Source: Nitrospira_E sp052156535
GTDB taxonomy: Bacteria; Nitrospirota; Nitrospiria; Nitrospirales; UBA8639
Assembly: GCF_052156535.1 (NCBI RefSeq)
Contig: NZ_JBQKUP010000034.1
Location: forward strand, 310,001 to 374,000
DNA: 64,000 nucleotides
Direction of reading: 5' to 3'
The translations under genes and the position numbers were made by a program. Position 1 is the first letter of the stretch. Every line of letters begins with the position of its first letter. Below are positions 13,421-21,556 of the stretch, piece after piece. The notes under the pieces were generated by a model, which worked only from the letters and a program-made list of their open reading frames with translations, ran no database searches and had not been told where the DNA came from.

Positions 13421-13427
<7 letters not shown>

Positions 13428-13452
13428 ACATTTGTTCTTGATAGACATGGTC
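13421..13452 (+). other. 3' arm of the 23S precursor processing stem
   Basis: Pairs with 10395-10426; described there. Confidence 0.88.
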
Positions 13453-13530
13453 TAAGTGAATATGTGAGTTTGATTTAAAAAAATCTGCGTAATTAAAATT
13501 TTTTAAATTATTTACTATTCACAAACACTT

Positions 13531-13648
13531 TCTCGGTGACCTTACCGGAGGGGTACCACCCGTTCCCATTTCGAACACGGAAGTTAAGCCCTCCAGGGCC
13601 GATGATACTGCAGCCGTGAGGCTGTGGGAAAGTAGGTCGTTGCCGAGA
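13531..13648 (+). rRNA. rrf: 5S ribosomal RNA
   Basis: About 118 nt, closed by the TCTCGGTGA/TGCCGAGA terminal helix. It contains the conserved CCCATTTCGAACACGGAAGT loop. It stands about 100 bases after 23S, separated by an A/T-rich spacer. Confidence 0.95.
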
Positions 13649-13656
13649 TTTAAATA

Positions 13657-13692
13657 GGAAAAGCCCAGGGATTTATCATCCCTGGGCTTTTC
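13657..13692. terminator. Rho-independent terminator of the rRNA operon
   Basis: AAAAGCCCAGGGAT and ATCCCTGGGCTTTT form a 14-bp perfect stem with a five-base loop, ending in T's. The A/T symmetry means that it may also end the leftward STAS gene at 13712. Confidence 0.92.
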
Positions 13693-13711
13693 TGTTTCAA
13701 AGAAGTCCATA

Positions 13712-14071
13712 CTAAGTTGAACATTCATTATAAGCACAGTGTGGGCGATGCATAGCATCATACATGGTATCAAATGTGGGTATGGTATGAGGAATTTTTC
13801 CTCGAACAAGTTCATTCCTTACCGAACTAAGTGGGCTTACCAATGAAAATGTACCTGAATTAGCTTGAAGAAATTGCTGTGCAAAAAAAAGGAGATTCAC
13901 CACTTTAGGATCCAAATAGTACAAAGGAGACAAATTTAATATTAAATGTTGAATGCCATGGTTTTGTAATTGTTCAAGCCACTGAATAAATTGTTTTGTA
14001 TCTCCCTCATCAAATCTTCCAAAACAATCAAGAATTGTTATTTTATTCTTTCTCCGTTGTTCACAATACAT
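13712..14071 (-). CDS. Stand-alone STAS-domain protein
   Basis: A 119-residue protein with the alternating strand-helix pattern of STAS (anti-sigma-factor antagonist) domains: KITILDCFGRFDEGD at the start, then LILNLSPLYYLDPKVVNLLF, and the HTIPTFDTMYDAM helix. In classical SpoIIAA-type antagonists the central loop reads D-S-S-G with a phosphorylated serine; here it is D-P-K-V, so regulation by serine phosphorylation at that site is unlikely. No partner kinase or phosphatase is adjacent. The coding strand is A/T-rich compared with its neighbours. Confidence 0.7.
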   Translation of the reverse strand: MYCEQRRKNKITILDCFGRFDEGDTKQFIQWLEQLQNHGIQHLILNLSPLYYLDPKVVNLLFFAQQFLQANSGTFSLVSPLSSVRNELVRGKIPHTIPTFDTMYDAMHRPHCAYNECST

Positions 14072-14566
14072 TGGTTCATCCCAATATGATTAAAAATTGT
14101 TGATTGTTGACGGTATTCTAAAATTTTCGGTTAAAAGTTATAAAAATAAATAGGAAAATTTTGCACTGCAGGCATGAAAAGAAGGCAGGAAAAATTTAAT
14201 AGTTGCGACAATTGTTTACGTCTAAAATTTGAAGCTACATAGAAAATATATAATTGGAACCGGTCTCGAAACGTTTCTAAGTTCTGAATAGTAAAAGATG
14301 GGAAAAATTGGATGGCTGGTTGTTTCTCTGGGAAAAAAGTAGTGGTATGGTTGAAGCTCTGTAAAGTTGGAGTCAGACTGAAGGAGAATAAAAAAACCAT
14401 TCTTGATAAATTTGGGGAGTTATGAATGTTTAGAATAATAAGAAAATTAAAATTTTGAATTCTTTGGAATGGTATGAATTTTTGAAAGTGCTTGGGTAGG
14501 TTTTGCTTTTGGGAAGACGGCTCAAATAACCTATTTAATTGATTTTAAAAGATTGAGGAAAATTTC
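14072..14566. other. A/T-rich gene-free stretch
   Basis: Unusually A/T-rich. A leftward open frame at 14131-14400 exists, but its composition (Phe, Asn and Gln rich) looks like chance translation of A/T-rich DNA. The promoters of the divergent STAS gene and hemL presumably lie here; I cannot place them with confidence. Confidence 0.45.
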
Positions 14567-15853
14567 GTGAAAACAACAAGGTCCCGTGCATTATTTCAAC
14601 GAGCGAATTCATTTATTCCAGGGGGTGTTAACAGTCCCGTCAGAGCTTTTCGCTCAGTCGGGGGAGATCCCTTATTCATTAAGCAAGCTAAAGGAATAGT
14701 GTTAGAGGACGTGGATGGCAATAAATTTTTGGATTATGTTTTATCTTGGGGGCCTATGATTCTTGGGCATGCTAATTCGCGGGTATTAAAGGCTATCATC
14801 AGTGCGTCAAAACGCGGGACGAGCTATGGAGCCCCTTCCGAAGGAGAAGTGGACTTAGCCAAAACTATTATCAAAATGGTTCCCTCAATTGAAAAAGTCC
14901 GTCTCGTAAATTCAGGGACGGAAGCCGTTATGAGCGCAATTCGTTTAGCCAGGGCTTACACTAAACGTGACTCAATATTGAAATTCGAGGGCTGCTATCA
15001 TGGGCATGCCGACCATTTGCTCGTTAAAGCCGGATCAGGCGTGGCTACGCTAGGGATACCTGATAGCCCTGGCGTACCAGAATCGTTTGCCCGCCATACA
15101 CTGACCGCGCCATATAACGACATTAAAACTACCGAAAAACTCATTCATAAACATGCACAAAGTTTGGGCGCAATTATTGTAGAGCCTATTGCAGGAAATA
15201 TGGGCGTGATTCCTCCGTCGGATGAATTTCTGCCATGGCTCCGAATGATCACTAAAAAGTACGATATTCTCTTAATTTTCGATGAAGTCATTTCTGGTTT
15301 TAGAGTGGATCCGGGAGGAGCGCAAGCCCTCTATAAAGTCATACCTGACCTCACGATTTTAGGGAAAATCATCGGGGGAGGCTTGCCCATTGGAGCATAT
15401 GGAGGCGCCAAGGACATTATGCAAATGATTGCCCCGGCTGGTCCTGTGTATCAGGCCGGAACTCTCTCTGGAAATCCAGTGGCAGTGGCTGCCGGACTAG
15501 AGACACTCCGAATCCTTCAAACACCTGGAGTCTATAAAGAATTAGAAAAAAGATCCAAAGTGTTGGCCGAGGGATTAGGAGAAGCAGCTAAGAAAACAGG
15601 GATTCCCTACTATCAAACTCGAGTTGGCTCCATGGTGGGTGGATTTTTTACCGAAGGACCTGTCACTGATTACGCCGAGGCCAAAAAGTCAGACACCGTG
15701 CGATACGCAAAATTTTTTCATGGAATGCTCAATCATGGAATATATTTAGCTCCCTCTCAATTTGAAGCCATGTTGCTCTCAACGGCTCACACCAATAGGC
15801 ACATTCATCAGACGATAGCTGCCGCACAAGAGGTCTTTCCTACACTAAGATAA
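14567..15853 (+). CDS. hemL: Glutamate-1-semialdehyde 2,1-aminomutase
   Basis: A 428-residue PLP enzyme that converts glutamate-1-semialdehyde to 5-aminolevulinate, the second step of the C5 route to tetrapyrroles. Signature segments are FIPGGVNSPVRAF near the start, GTEAVMSAIRLAR, FDEVISGFRV, and LGKIIGGGLPIGAYGG, which carries the PLP-binding lysine. It starts with GTG 14567 after TGAGGAAA. It appears to be a single-gene unit, with no other heme genes next to it. Full length; no oddities. Confidence 0.95.
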   Translation: MKTTRSRALFQRANSFIPGGVNSPVRAFRSVGGDPLFIKQAKGIVLEDVDGNKFLDYVLSWGPMILGHANSRVLKAIISASKRGTSYGAPSEGEVDLAKTIIKMVPSIEKVRLVNSGTEAVMSAIRLARAYTKRDSILKFEGCYHGHADHLLVKAGSGVATLGIPDSPGVPESFARHTLTAPYNDIKTTEKLIHKHAQSLGAIIVEPIAGNMGVIPPSDEFLPWLRMITKKYDILLIFDEVISGFRVDPGGAQALYKVIPDLTILGKIIGGGLPIGAYGGAKDIMQMIAPAGPVYQAGTLSGNPVAVAAGLETLRILQTPGVYKELEKRSKVLAEGLGEAAKKTGIPYYQTRVGSMVGGFFTEGPVTDYAEAKKSDTVRYAKFFHGMLNHGIYLAPSQFEAMLLSTAHTNRHIHQTIAAAQEVFPTLR

Positions 15854-16068
15854 TCTCCTTATTGTTGCAGAGCCATAATATGGTTTGGCGTTTGGTTTAT
15901 TGATTGCCAAGCAGAACTCCCCATGGTTTACCTATCAGTCTTTTCTGCTATGAATGGCCGAAGGATGCCTTCCTTCCATTGTCCTGATTGGGAATGGTTA
16001 AAAACCATGCCGGCGTGGTTCTCGCCCTTGGTCGTGCTCACGTTGTAAGCTTCCTGTAAGCTTCCCCG

Positions 16069-16884
16069 TCAAGCGGACAGTTCATAAGTAGAGTTTTCCG
16101 GTGTTGGGTTGTGATAGGTACACGGAGCCGCCCCCTGTAGCGCGTCATGTGGTCGGTGTTCATTATAGATGGTGATCCACTCTGCCGTGAGTTCACGCAC
16201 CTGCTCCAAACTGCGAAACAGATAGAGATTGAGCACCTCATTCCGATAGGTACGATTGAAGCGCTCGATAAAGGCATTCTGTGTTGGGCGGCCGGGTTGA
16301 ATGTGATAAATCAACACCCGATTGGCCTTGCCCCACTCGTGAAGCTGCTGTGAGAGAAACTCTGGCCCGTTGTCCACTCGGATCATGTGCGGTAACTCCC
16401 GCTCCGCTTTCAGGCGGTCTAACACCCGAATCACCCGCTCAGCTCTCAGAGAGGTATCCACTTCAATGGCTAAGACCTCTCGATTGAAATCGTCGATGAT
16501 ATTGAACGTGCGAAAACGAGTGCCGTGATACAACGCATCACTCATAAAGTCGGCTGACCATATTTCGCTCGGGGCCTCCGGAACGAACACGGAGATCGAG
16601 GGTCGCGTGGGTAAGCGGCGTTTCGTGCGTCGGGGATGATTCAACCCCAATTGACGATAGATCCGATGAATGCGTTTGTGATTCCAGGGATGGCCTAAGG
16701 CGTGGAGTCGGTCGATATATTTCCACACCCCCCAGCGCGGATGCGCCTCCACCATCTGATTCAGGGCGTCAATAATTTCCTTGTCCCGGGTTTGCCAATC
16801 AAAAGGTGTTTGATAATAGGAGGAGCGGGACAGGCCCACCGCCTGACAACTGCGGACCACCGAGAGGCCATGAGTCTCTCGCAT
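16069..16884 (-). CDS. IS3-family transposase OrfB (DDE integrase catalytic part)
   Basis: A 271-residue catalytic part of the transposase. An N-terminal HTH_21-like region (RSCQAVGLSRSSYY) is followed by the rve integrase core, with the acidic triad in WSADFMSD, VDNGPEF and AFIERFNRTYRNEVLN. It is read in the -1 frame relative to OrfA; the frame remains open back to the slippery site at 16923-16929, so the functional product is probably the OrfAB fusion and the ATG at 16884 need not be used. Confidence 0.93.
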   Translation of the reverse strand: MRETHGLSVVRSCQAVGLSRSSYYQTPFDWQTRDKEIIDALNQMVEAHPRWGVWKYIDRLHALGHPWNHKRIHRIYRQLGLNHPRRTKRRLPTRPSISVFVPEAPSEIWSADFMSDALYHGTRFRTFNIIDDFNREVLAIEVDTSLRAERVIRVLDRLKAERELPHMIRVDNGPEFLSQQLHEWGKANRVLIYHIQPGRPTQNAFIERFNRTYRNEVLNLYLFRSLEQVRELTAEWITIYNEHRPHDALQGAAPCTYHNPTPENSTYELSA

Positions 16885-16916
16885 CGTCGTGACCGCCGCC
16901 CGTTTGTCGGACGGCG

Positions 16917-17183
16917 TTAGAACTTTTTTTCAAGCAAATCCTTTAAAGCTTGATTCTCTAGGGCCAGCTCCGCATACATCCGTTTGAGCTTCGCGAGTTC
17001 GCTCTCGGTTTCCTTGAGCCGCTTGAGATCCGACACCTCCACCCCACCGTACTTCGCTTTCCAGTTGTAGTAGGTGGCATCGCTGATGCCATGTTCCCGA
17101 CACAGGTCTTTGACTTTGACTCCAGCATCGCCTTGTTTCAAGATGGCAAAAATCTGTGTTTCGCTGAATCGACTCGTTTTCAT
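16917..17183 (-). CDS. IS3-family transposase OrfA (DNA-binding HTH)
   Basis: An 88-residue HTH_Tnp_1 protein: SETQIFAILKQGDAGVKVKDLCREHGIS forms the helix-turn-helix, followed by a leucine-rich coiled coil (residues about 52-85) for multimerisation. Near the stop the coding strand reads A AAA AAG (16923-16929), a classical -1 slippery heptamer that would fuse it to OrfB. Confidence 0.93.
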   Translation of the reverse strand: MKTSRFSETQIFAILKQGDAGVKVKDLCREHGISDATYYNWKAKYGGVEVSDLKRLKETESELAKLKRMYAELALENQALKDLLEKKF

Positions 17184-17452
17184 GAGAACCTCCTGGGTGA
17201 ATGATGCCAGAAAGCTCTACTTTTCGCCTGTCCATATTTTGGGGAAGCTTACAACGTATTCAGCCGTAACCTCCGTTTGCCAAAGCCGCGACGGGCTTGC
17301 GGGATGATTCTTCTTGAGCACTCCATTATTTTTCCTCGTGGGGGAGTTCTGTCACTTACTTAAAAAATATTCAACAGTGCGTGATTGCAAATTCTGGAAA
17401 CAATTAGCAGGTATTCTTTAACTCCACTACCTGTCTATATCTATCGGAAATA

Positions 17453-17596
17453 ATGGAATTTTTTGGAAAATTTCGCATAGTAGGCAAGGCATCGTATCAC
17501 GACCAATTTCAAAAGATTGCCAAAAAATGGTTTGTTGACGCCAAAGGACAACCTAACGGACTAGGGTTTGCACTAGATATTGAATCGTCGCCATAA
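17453..17596 (+). CDS. Possible 47-residue protein, function unknown
   Basis: A short frame ATG 17453 to TAA 17596 encodes a balanced, protein-like sequence (FFGKFRIVGKASYHDQF at the start, NGLGFALDIESSP at the end) with no low-complexity bias, in an otherwise gene-free gap between the IS and the aldehyde dehydrogenase. The ribosome site is weak (GGA five bases ahead). It could be a real small protein or the remnant of a larger one. Confidence 0.35.
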   Translation: MEFFGKFRIVGKASYHDQFQKIAKKWFVDAKGQPNGLGFALDIESSP

Positions 17597-17762
17597 TAAG
17601 AGGTAGTTCGAAATCCTTGGAGTCATAGGTGAAGCCGACGTCAAGAAGGGTGCCAGCGACAAAATCAGATTTTCAACCACCTTATATTTTTAAGGCAACT
17701 CATATGCCTGGTTCTTGAAATCCGATACAGATGATTTTTCCGAAAAAAAAGGAGGTACCCCA

Positions 17763-19271
17763 ATGAGTATGGCGACTTCAACTGAACGGCTTCATCCGGC
17801 TGTCCAATCTTTTGTGTCCCATCCACGAAAAATGCTGATTAATGGTCAGTGGGTTAACGCACAATCAGGCAAAACATTTTCCACGTTTAATCCTTCAACG
17901 GGTGAAGTAATGGCGGAGGTGGCGGAAGGCGACAAGGCTGATATTGATCTTGCCGTGAAAGCTGCCAGAAAGGCCTTTGAACAAGGCCCATGGCGAAAGA
18001 TGACGCCGTCTGACCGCGGCAAACTCCTATGGCGGTTGGCGGACCTTCTGGAGTCGAATATAGAAGAATTTGCTCAGTTAGAGTCTTTGGATAACGGCAA
18101 GCCGTTAACCATGGCGCGGGCAGCAGACGTGCCATTGGCTGTTGATTTGTTTAGATACATGGCGGGATGGTCCACAAAAATTGAGGGCAATTCCATTCCC
18201 ATTTCGGTTCCCTATATGCCTGGGACTCAATTCCTGGCCTATACTCTTCGTGAGCCGGTTGGAGTTGTCGGGCAAATTATTCCTTGGAATTTTCCTCTGT
18301 TAATGGCGGCATGGAAACTTGGACCGGCGTTGGCCGTGGGATGTACTATAGTGATGAAACCGGCTGAACAAACTCCCTTGTCGGCATTGCGGTTGGGCGA
18401 GTTGTTCATCGAGGCGGGATTTCCCGAAGGAGTCGTGAACATTGTTCCCGGCTATGGGGAAACCGCAGGTGCGGCCTTAGCTGCGCATTCTGATGTGGAT
18501 AAAATTGCATTTACTGGATCGACCGAAGTCGGCAAACTTATTGTGAATGCTGCGACAGGGAATCTTAAAAAAGTCACATTGGAACTTGGCGGGAAATCAC
18601 CAAGTGTCGTCTTGCCGGATGCTGATCTGGAAACGGGAATACCCGGAGTAGCGAGTGCGATTTTCTTTAATCATGGGCAATGTTGCGCCGCAGGCTCACG
18701 GCTGTATGTGGAAAAGAGCATTTTTGACAAGGTCGTGGCAGGGGTTGCCGATCAAGCCAAACAAATTAAGATAGGACCGGGACTAGATCCTGCCACTCAA
18801 ATGGGGCCATTAGTCTCTGATGAACAGCAACACCGTGTCCTGGGATATTTGGAGTCGGGGTTTGCCGAAGGTGCTCAAGCGGTTGCGGGTGGAAAACGGT
18901 CTGGAGACAAAGGGTATTTTGTTGAACCGACCGTCCTGGTCAATACCAATTCAACCATGAAGGTTATTCAGGAAGAAATTTTTGGCCCTGTGGTGTGCGC
19001 TGAACCTTTCACGGAAGTAAAAGAAGTGATCGCCAAGGCCAATGATAATATCTATGGATTGGCAGCAGCGGTCTGGACAAAAGATTTGAGTAAGGGCCAT
19101 CGCATTGCCGCGCAATTACGGGCTGGAACGGTTTGGATTAATTGCCATAATATTTTTGATGCGTCACTCCCATTTGGCGGGTACAAGCAATCCGGCTGGG
19201 GGCGGGAAATGGGCCACGAGGCCTTGAATCTCTATACGGAGGTCAAATCGGTCTGCGCCAAATTGGCCTAA
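17763..19271 (+). CDS. NAD(P)-dependent aldehyde dehydrogenase
   Basis: A 502-residue member of the ALDH superfamily that oxidises an aldehyde to its acid. The core motifs are PWNFPLLMAAWKLGPALA, FTGSTEVGK, the general base in TLELGGKSP, the catalytic cysteine in FFNHGQCCAAGSR and the C-terminal PFGGYKQSGWGREMG. The start is ATG 17763, with GGAGG at 17750-17754. The sequence pattern is close to the betaine/phenylacetaldehyde/retinal-type ALDHs, but the substrate cannot be fixed from sequence. No pathway partners are adjacent. Confidence 0.93.
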   Translation: MSMATSTERLHPAVQSFVSHPRKMLINGQWVNAQSGKTFSTFNPSTGEVMAEVAEGDKADIDLAVKAARKAFEQGPWRKMTPSDRGKLLWRLADLLESNIEEFAQLESLDNGKPLTMARAADVPLAVDLFRYMAGWSTKIEGNSIPISVPYMPGTQFLAYTLREPVGVVGQIIPWNFPLLMAAWKLGPALAVGCTIVMKPAEQTPLSALRLGELFIEAGFPEGVVNIVPGYGETAGAALAAHSDVDKIAFTGSTEVGKLIVNAATGNLKKVTLELGGKSPSVVLPDADLETGIPGVASAIFFNHGQCCAAGSRLYVEKSIFDKVVAGVADQAKQIKIGPGLDPATQMGPLVSDEQQHRVLGYLESGFAEGAQAVAGGKRSGDKGYFVEPTVLVNTNSTMKVIQEEIFGPVVCAEPFTEVKEVIAKANDNIYGLAAAVWTKDLSKGHRIAAQLRAGTVWINCHNIFDASLPFGGYKQSGWGREMGHEALNLYTEVKSVCAKLA

Positions 19272-19790
19272 GACTGGAACGAAATTCTAAGGAACTTTTG
19301 GAAAAGAAGATTTTGTATAAACTCCCAATTTTCCTTCTTCGGATGAAGAGGAAGCCTATGGATAAACTAACGACGAAAGCCTCAAAAAACTTATGCAGGG
19401 GAAGCATTGAGTTGGGGGTTCGGCAAGAGGGAAATGCAACCCATATTGGTTGTCGGCCTCGGCTTCGAGGGAGTTCTGCCGAGCTCTCGACTGCATTCGG
19501 TGTTTAACGACGGCAGTGGGTTGCTCCGCGATTGGACTGCGGTTTACGAGGGGCTTCCGGTTAGGCCGATAGTGGCGCATGCTTGGCGCGCAAGCCTCTG
19601 CTGCTAAGGACGCGTGACTGGTGGCGATGAAAGCTTAACTGCCGGGCACTTCTCCTTTGGGGTATGGACGGGGGAAATTTCTAGATGGTTTTGACAGGAG
19701 TGTGTAAGCTCATAAATGAGCCACACTTGTCCAATTTCATTCAGCATGCGGGCATGAGGGACATCCAAAATTATCTATTGTGAGGTAACC
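19272..19790. other. Gene-free stretch with several hairpins
   Basis: No convincing CDS. The region is more G/C-rich (about 19400-19640) than the other gaps, with local stems at 19331-19353 and around GCTTGGCGCGCAAGC (about 19580), and a 12-bp bulged hairpin at 19699-19727 (AGTGTG..GCTCAT/ATGAGC..CACACT) just before the radical SAM gene. It could hold a structured RNA or leader; I do not recognise a known class. Confidence 0.4.
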
Positions 19791-19792
19791 GT

Positions 19793-20863
19793 GTGGCCAA
19801 ACGATATTATCTTGAATCGGATAATGATGGTTTCATCGGTTCAATCGTTAAACATTGGATTAATGGGGAACGTCCGGTCCCACCATTTCCCAAGACCGTT
19901 CAAATACAGACCCTGTCCGGTTGTAATGCCCGGTGTCAATTTTGTCCAAACGGTCATACGACAAACCGACTTTCGATGGGGAGCATGAGTGAGGATCTTT
20001 TCAGAAAGATTGTGGACGAGGTCGTCCAGCATCCGGTGAGAAGGATTAGCCCGTACCTGATGAATGAACCGTTAGCGGATCCTCGGCTTCCAGATCTCAT
20101 CCGCTACATCACGGAACGAAAGAGGAAAGAAACTAGTACGAGTATTAGCACCAATGCCACTTATTTGACATCAGAAATGGGCGAACGTTTAATTGAGAGC
20201 GGGCTTGATAGTCTGATGATTAGTTTTCACGGTATTCGGAAGGAGACCTATGAAACTAGCATGGGGAACCTTGATTGGGAAATCCATCTGAATCGGGTCA
20301 ATGAGTTTATTGAACTTCAAAGGCGAAGAAAATCCAAGAAGCCGGTTGTGACCGTGACCATGGTTCACACCGCAACCCTCGATCAGGAATTGGGGGAAAT
20401 ACGGGATTATTGGAATTCTCGCGGAGTAATTGTCAGAATTCACACCCTGGAAAACCGGTCTCATCCATGGGTTGATGGCAAGGCCATAAATGTTAAGCCA
20501 ATGAAGCCGTATACCAATTGTGATCGGTTAATGGGTCAGGCGTATCTTCTTTGGAATGGTGATGTCGTGTTGTGCTGCGTGGATTGGGAAAGGACAACCG
20601 TTTTCGGAAATGTGACTAATCAATCGGTGGAAAGTGTGTGGAAGGGGGAAACCTATACAGGGTACCGGCGTAATTACCTGGCGGGGCAGATTGGGGGAAC
20701 GTTATGTGAAGGATGTAAGGTGCAAGACGAAGGGGACTTTAAATTTAAACCATCGTGGTCCATAAAAGGCTTGATAAAAGGTGCCCCCTATCATTATCAA
20801 CCCCTCCCCCCTCCTCTTCCTGGGAAAACCAACAAAAAGTCATTGGCAGTTCGATCCATATAG
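19793..20863 (+). CDS. Radical SAM/SPASM-type protein, substrate unknown
   Basis: A 356-residue enzyme with the radical SAM cluster motif C44-x3-C48-x2-C51 (LSGCNARCQFCPNG). A C-terminal cysteine-rich SPASM-like region contains YTNCDRL, DVVLCCVDW and TLCEGCK, which probably hold auxiliary Fe-S clusters. It starts with GTG 19793 after GAGGT seven bases upstream; the GTG two bases earlier opens a different, shorter frame. The gene stands alone. SPASM proteins modify peptides or proteins or make cofactors; no peptide substrate is evident nearby. Confidence 0.85.
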   Translation: MAKRYYLESDNDGFIGSIVKHWINGERPVPPFPKTVQIQTLSGCNARCQFCPNGHTTNRLSMGSMSEDLFRKIVDEVVQHPVRRISPYLMNEPLADPRLPDLIRYITERKRKETSTSISTNATYLTSEMGERLIESGLDSLMISFHGIRKETYETSMGNLDWEIHLNRVNEFIELQRRRKSKKPVVTVTMVHTATLDQELGEIRDYWNSRGVIVRIHTLENRSHPWVDGKAINVKPMKPYTNCDRLMGQAYLLWNGDVVLCCVDWERTTVFGNVTNQSVESVWKGETYTGYRRNYLAGQIGGTLCEGCKVQDEGDFKFKPSWSIKGLIKGAPYHYQPLPPPLPGKTNKKSLAVRSI

Positions 20864-20963
20864 AGGAATTTCTCCTTGTACCTAATAAGCATATGACTTG
20901 GGCTCTTCCAGGTTCCAAATTCAAATCTCCTCACTAGGGCATACGGAAAAGAGTTGAATGTAA

Positions 20964-21200
20964 CTATTCATCATCGTCTTCTTCGTCTTCGGCGTCGATG
21001 GCGGCTTGGCGCATCTGTTCTTCCATGGCATTGTGGATGAGCATCCTGAGAAACATAGAAATAACTGAGCCTTTTTCCAGTGTTCCACCTGGAGGAATGG
21101 CAATTTTCCCTTCTTCCACCATTCTATCTAGCCATTTTTTTTGATCCGGGGTCACGTGAACCGGAATCTCCACGAGAGGAATCTTTCCAAAAATATCCAT
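20964..21200 (-). CDS. Small protein with acidic tail, possibly ribbon-helix-helix-like
   Basis: 78 residues, starting from ATG 21200 with AAGGAGA upstream; an in-frame extension to 21272 lacks a ribosome site. The segment VEIPVHVTPDQKKWLDRMVEEGK has the strand-then-helix look of CopG/Arc proteins, and the tail is a run of Asp and Glu. Convergent with the radical SAM gene at 19793. The DNA-binding suggestion is weak; no family is assigned. Confidence 0.6.
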   Translation of the reverse strand: MDIFGKIPLVEIPVHVTPDQKKWLDRMVEEGKIAIPPGGTLEKGSVISMFLRMLIHNAMEEQMRQAAIDAEDEEDDDE

Positions 21201-21556
21201 TATAGCCAGTCTCCTTTTTACATAAACCTGATAAATTTCCGCTAATCCCTTACCTCGTCCGGTGAGATTCAAAGGGAAGTGTTGATGAGTGAATGTGGTC
21301 CTTGAATCCCTTTCGATAAGACCACGTGCTCTTCGGCTTTGTCAATGAAAGAATTGTGTATCGATAGGATGAATGGAGCCTTTTGGGCCAGGATAAGTAG
21401 GTGTTCGATCTAATGGCTTGGAGACATTTGAGAGGATAGGTCTCATGCAATTGTTGTTGAGGAGGTATACCTTATAATTAAGCGTGATTGAAGTTTTTGT
21501 TGGCTGTCATCTTTTATGCCGATATAGCGAATAAATTCGGGAAGTAGTATTGTTTT
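21201..21556. other. Gene-free stretch
   Basis: No credible frame. It should hold the promoter of the leftward 78-residue gene and the 3' end of the dapB transcript. No clear terminator or known RNA was seen. Confidence 0.4.

Larger units (their letters stand above)
16055..17253 (-). mobile_element. IS3-family insertion sequence (IS407-like group), complete
   Basis: A 1199-bp element with two overlapping-frame transposase genes read leftward. The terminal inverted repeats are TGTAAGCTTCCCC at 16055-16067 and its complement at 17241-17253; an inner GGACAG block lies at the same distance from each end. The left end is doubled: another TGTAAGCTTCC occupies 16044-16054. If the element is taken to begin at 16044, a 4-bp target duplication ACGT (16040-16043 and 17254-17257) flanks it, the size expected for the IS407 group. 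Both ORFs and the frameshift signal look intact, so it may be active. Confidence 0.92.

Noticed and set aside
14131..14400. Leftward 89-codon frame
   Set aside because: Composition dominated by Phe, Asn, Gln and Leu from A/T-rich DNA; no ribosome site or recognisable motif.
19350..19420. GEMM-like cyclic di-GMP riboswitch (GACGAAAGCCTC resemblance)
   Set aside because: Only a short piece of the consensus is present and the two required stems cannot be drawn.
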